DNA of 6,896 nt from Gammaproteobacteria bacterium UBA3532 (GTDB lineage: Bacteria > Pseudomonadota > Gammaproteobacteria > Enterobacterales > UBA3532): contig DFOV01000416.1 of assembly GCA_002376965.1 (NCBI GenBank), forward strand, positions 1 through 6,896. The letters are read 5' to 3'. Within the stretch, counting starts at the first letter, position 1; each line of letters begins with the position of its first letter. The position numbers and the translations under genes are program-made. This document shows, one piece after another, positions 6,300 to 6,896 of this stretch. The notes under the pieces are model-generated. The model was given only the letters and a program-made list of their open reading frames with translations. It was not told where the DNA came from and did no database searches.

Positions 6300-6324
6300 C
6301 TGATTCCACCAACACCTGAATCAG
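6300..6324. repeat. Short inverted repeat abutting the IS right-end hairpin
   Basis: CTGATTC (6300-6306) and GAATCAG (6318-6324) form a 7-bp stem with an 11-nt loop, one base after the right-end hairpin. The loop side contains CCACC (6306-6310), which could instead pair with GGTGG (6293-6297) of the right-end hairpin, so the two folds compete. It may be part of the element end or of the flanking repeat region. Confidence 0.45.
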
Positions 6325-6332
6325 TCTACCTC

Positions 6333-6737
6333 CCGTTGCCTGAGCACGTCGAAGGACACCGCACCAAGTCCAACACGCTTCGACAAGCTCAGCGAACGGT
6401 GCTTTGGTGCATACATCCTGTTGCCTGAGCCTGTCGAAGGCTACCGCGCCAAGTCCAACATGCTTCGACAAGCTCAGTGAACGGTGCTTTTGGATATCGC
6501 TAGTTGCCTGAGCCTGTCGAAGGCCACCGCGCTAAGTTCAACATGTTTCGACAAGCTCAGCGAACGGTGCTTTGCGGTATCTCCCGTTGCCTGAGCCTGT
6601 CGAAGGCCACCGCGCCAAGTCCGACCGCGCTTCGACTAGCTCAGCGAACGGGGCTTTGGTGCATACATCCTGTTGCCTGAGCCTGTCGAAGGCCACCGCG
6701 CTAAGTTCAACCGCGCTTCGGCAAGCTCAGCGAACGG
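6333..6737. repeat. Array of five REP-like paired elements (tandem period 83-86 bp)
   Basis: Each unit has a left half built on CCTGAGCCTGTCGAAGG, a spacer of 22-23 bp, and a right half built on TTCGACAAGCTCAGCGAA. The right half is nearly the reverse complement of the left, with 19 of 22 positions matching in the consensus. Left halves begin at 6333, 6418, 6501, 6584 and 6670; right halves begin at 6378, 6463, 6546, 6630 and 6716. Each unit could fold into a long hairpin in RNA or single-stranded DNA, the arrangement called BIME or REPIN. Linkers between units are 16-18 bp and mostly begin with TGCTTT. From memory, the TTCGACAAGCTCAG core recurs in dispersed repeats of many bacteria; I could not search for it. 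No gene is seen between 6325 and 6803, and the open frames here are only repeat translations. Confidence 0.92.
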
Positions 6738-6751
6738 GATATTTCAAGCAT

Positions 6752-6784
6752 AAAAAAAGGGCTGATAAATCAGCCCTTTTCTTC
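6752..6784 (-). terminator. Bidirectional intrinsic terminator
   Basis: AAAAGGGCTGA (6755-6765) pairs perfectly over 11 bp with TCAGCCCTTTT (6770-6780) around a TAAA loop. On the - strand the stem is followed by seven T's (A run at 6752-6758), 20 bases beyond the stop codon of the - strand gene at 6804, so it most likely ends that transcript. On the + strand TTTTCTT follows, so it could also stop transcription coming out of the repeat array. Confidence 0.9.
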
Positions 6785-6803
6785 AAGCAATATCAGACGC
6801 TAA

Positions 6804-6896
6804 TTATTTCTTCTTAGCTTCTTCACGCTCTTTTACTTCTTTAATCACATCCTCAGCAACATTGTTAGGACATTGCGTATAGTGTGAGAACTCCAT
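6804..6896 (-). CDS. Unidentified protein, last 30 codons or very small complete ORF
   Basis: Reading on the - strand from the right edge, 30 codons run from an ATG at 6894-6896 to TAA at 6804-6806. The peptide starts MEFSHYTQCPNNVAEDV and ends in a charged tail, KEVKEREEAKKK. I do not recognise the family. The visible ATG coincides with the window edge, so I cannot tell whether it is the true start or an internal methionine of a longer gene, nor see a ribosome-binding site. That the frame is real is supported by the strong terminator placed 20-50 bases after its stop and by the ordinary Lys/Glu-rich composition of the tail. A C-terminal fragment of a longer cytoplasmic protein is the more likely reading. 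Confidence 0.5.
   Translation of the reverse strand: MEFSHYTQCPNNVAEDVIKEVKEREEAKKK

Larger units (their letters stand above)
5700..6310 (+). mobile_element. IS200/IS605-type insertion sequence with tnpA only; ends approximate
   Basis: The element carries an intact Y1 transposase gene and no tnpB. Subterminal hairpins flank the gene at 5715-5731 (left) and 6278-6298 (right), as expected for elements of this family, which move as single strands and have neither terminal inverted repeats nor target duplications. Because of that, the exact ends cannot be read from one copy. The left end should lie between 5691 and 5714 and the right end between 6299 and about 6332. The size of about 0.6 kb fits a compact IS200-like element. 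It sits directly after the amylase terminator. An empty site in a relative would fix the ends. Confidence 0.8.

Noticed and set aside
6274..6471. 65-codon - strand frame in the repeat region
   Set aside because: It is a translation of the right IS end and REP-like units, with no ribosome-binding site and no protein-like features.
6333..6737. CRISPR array
   Set aside because: The repeats are paired inverted halves with near-identical, not unique, intervening sequence, the period is 83-86 bp, and no cas gene is present.
6572..6817. 81-codon + strand frame in the repeat region
   Set aside because: It translates REP-like units (EPVEGH, LRQAQRT type strings) and runs through the terminator hairpin.

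Overview
The window looks like chromosomal DNA of a gammaproteobacterium, probably a marine or polysaccharide-degrading one. The evidence is a Rep-type helicase and a YaiL/DUF2058 protein that both resemble their Escherichia coli counterparts along their whole length, plus a surface-type starch-degrading lipoprotein. I cannot name the genus from sequence alone.

Layout, left to right. The 3' end of cysS (cysteinyl-tRNA synthetase) enters on the + strand. It meets the convergent rep helicase gene (322-2328, - strand) over a 35-bp gap. The cysS terminator hairpin lies inside the last codons of rep, and an 18-bp tandem duplication straddles the rep stop codon. A 74-bp divergent promoter region separates rep (GTG start) from a yaiL-like gene (2403-2948, +). 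After a 170-bp intergenic stretch comes the largest gene (3119-5632, +). It encodes an 837-residue lipoprotein with a Pro-Thr-Glu repeat linker, two apparent carbohydrate-binding modules (the second CBM41-like) and a GH13 catalytic domain with all three acidic catalytic residues. It ends at a strong intrinsic terminator.

Immediately after that terminator sits an IS200/IS605-type single-gene insertion sequence (about 5700-6310). It has a left-end hairpin, a hairpin that hides the ribosome-binding site, an intact Y1 HUH transposase gene (tnpA) and a right-end hairpin. Next comes an array of five tandem 83-86 bp units (6333-6737), each a pair of near-inverted REP-like half-elements built on a TTCGACAAGCTCAG core. 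The window closes with a bidirectional terminator and the last 30 codons of an unidentified - strand gene.

The genes do not form one pathway. cysS, rep and the yaiL-like gene are housekeeping or conserved genes. The amylase is a stand-alone starch/maltodextrin-degrading enzyme, probably held on the outer membrane. The right-hand third is a mobile and repetitive patch inserted between transcription units. I found no clear new biological system. The points most worth a second look are the pairing of the IS200-like element with the REP-like array, the conserved hiding of the tnpA ribosome-binding site, the array's three-unit duplication, and the repeat-built linker and cysteine pattern of the amylase.
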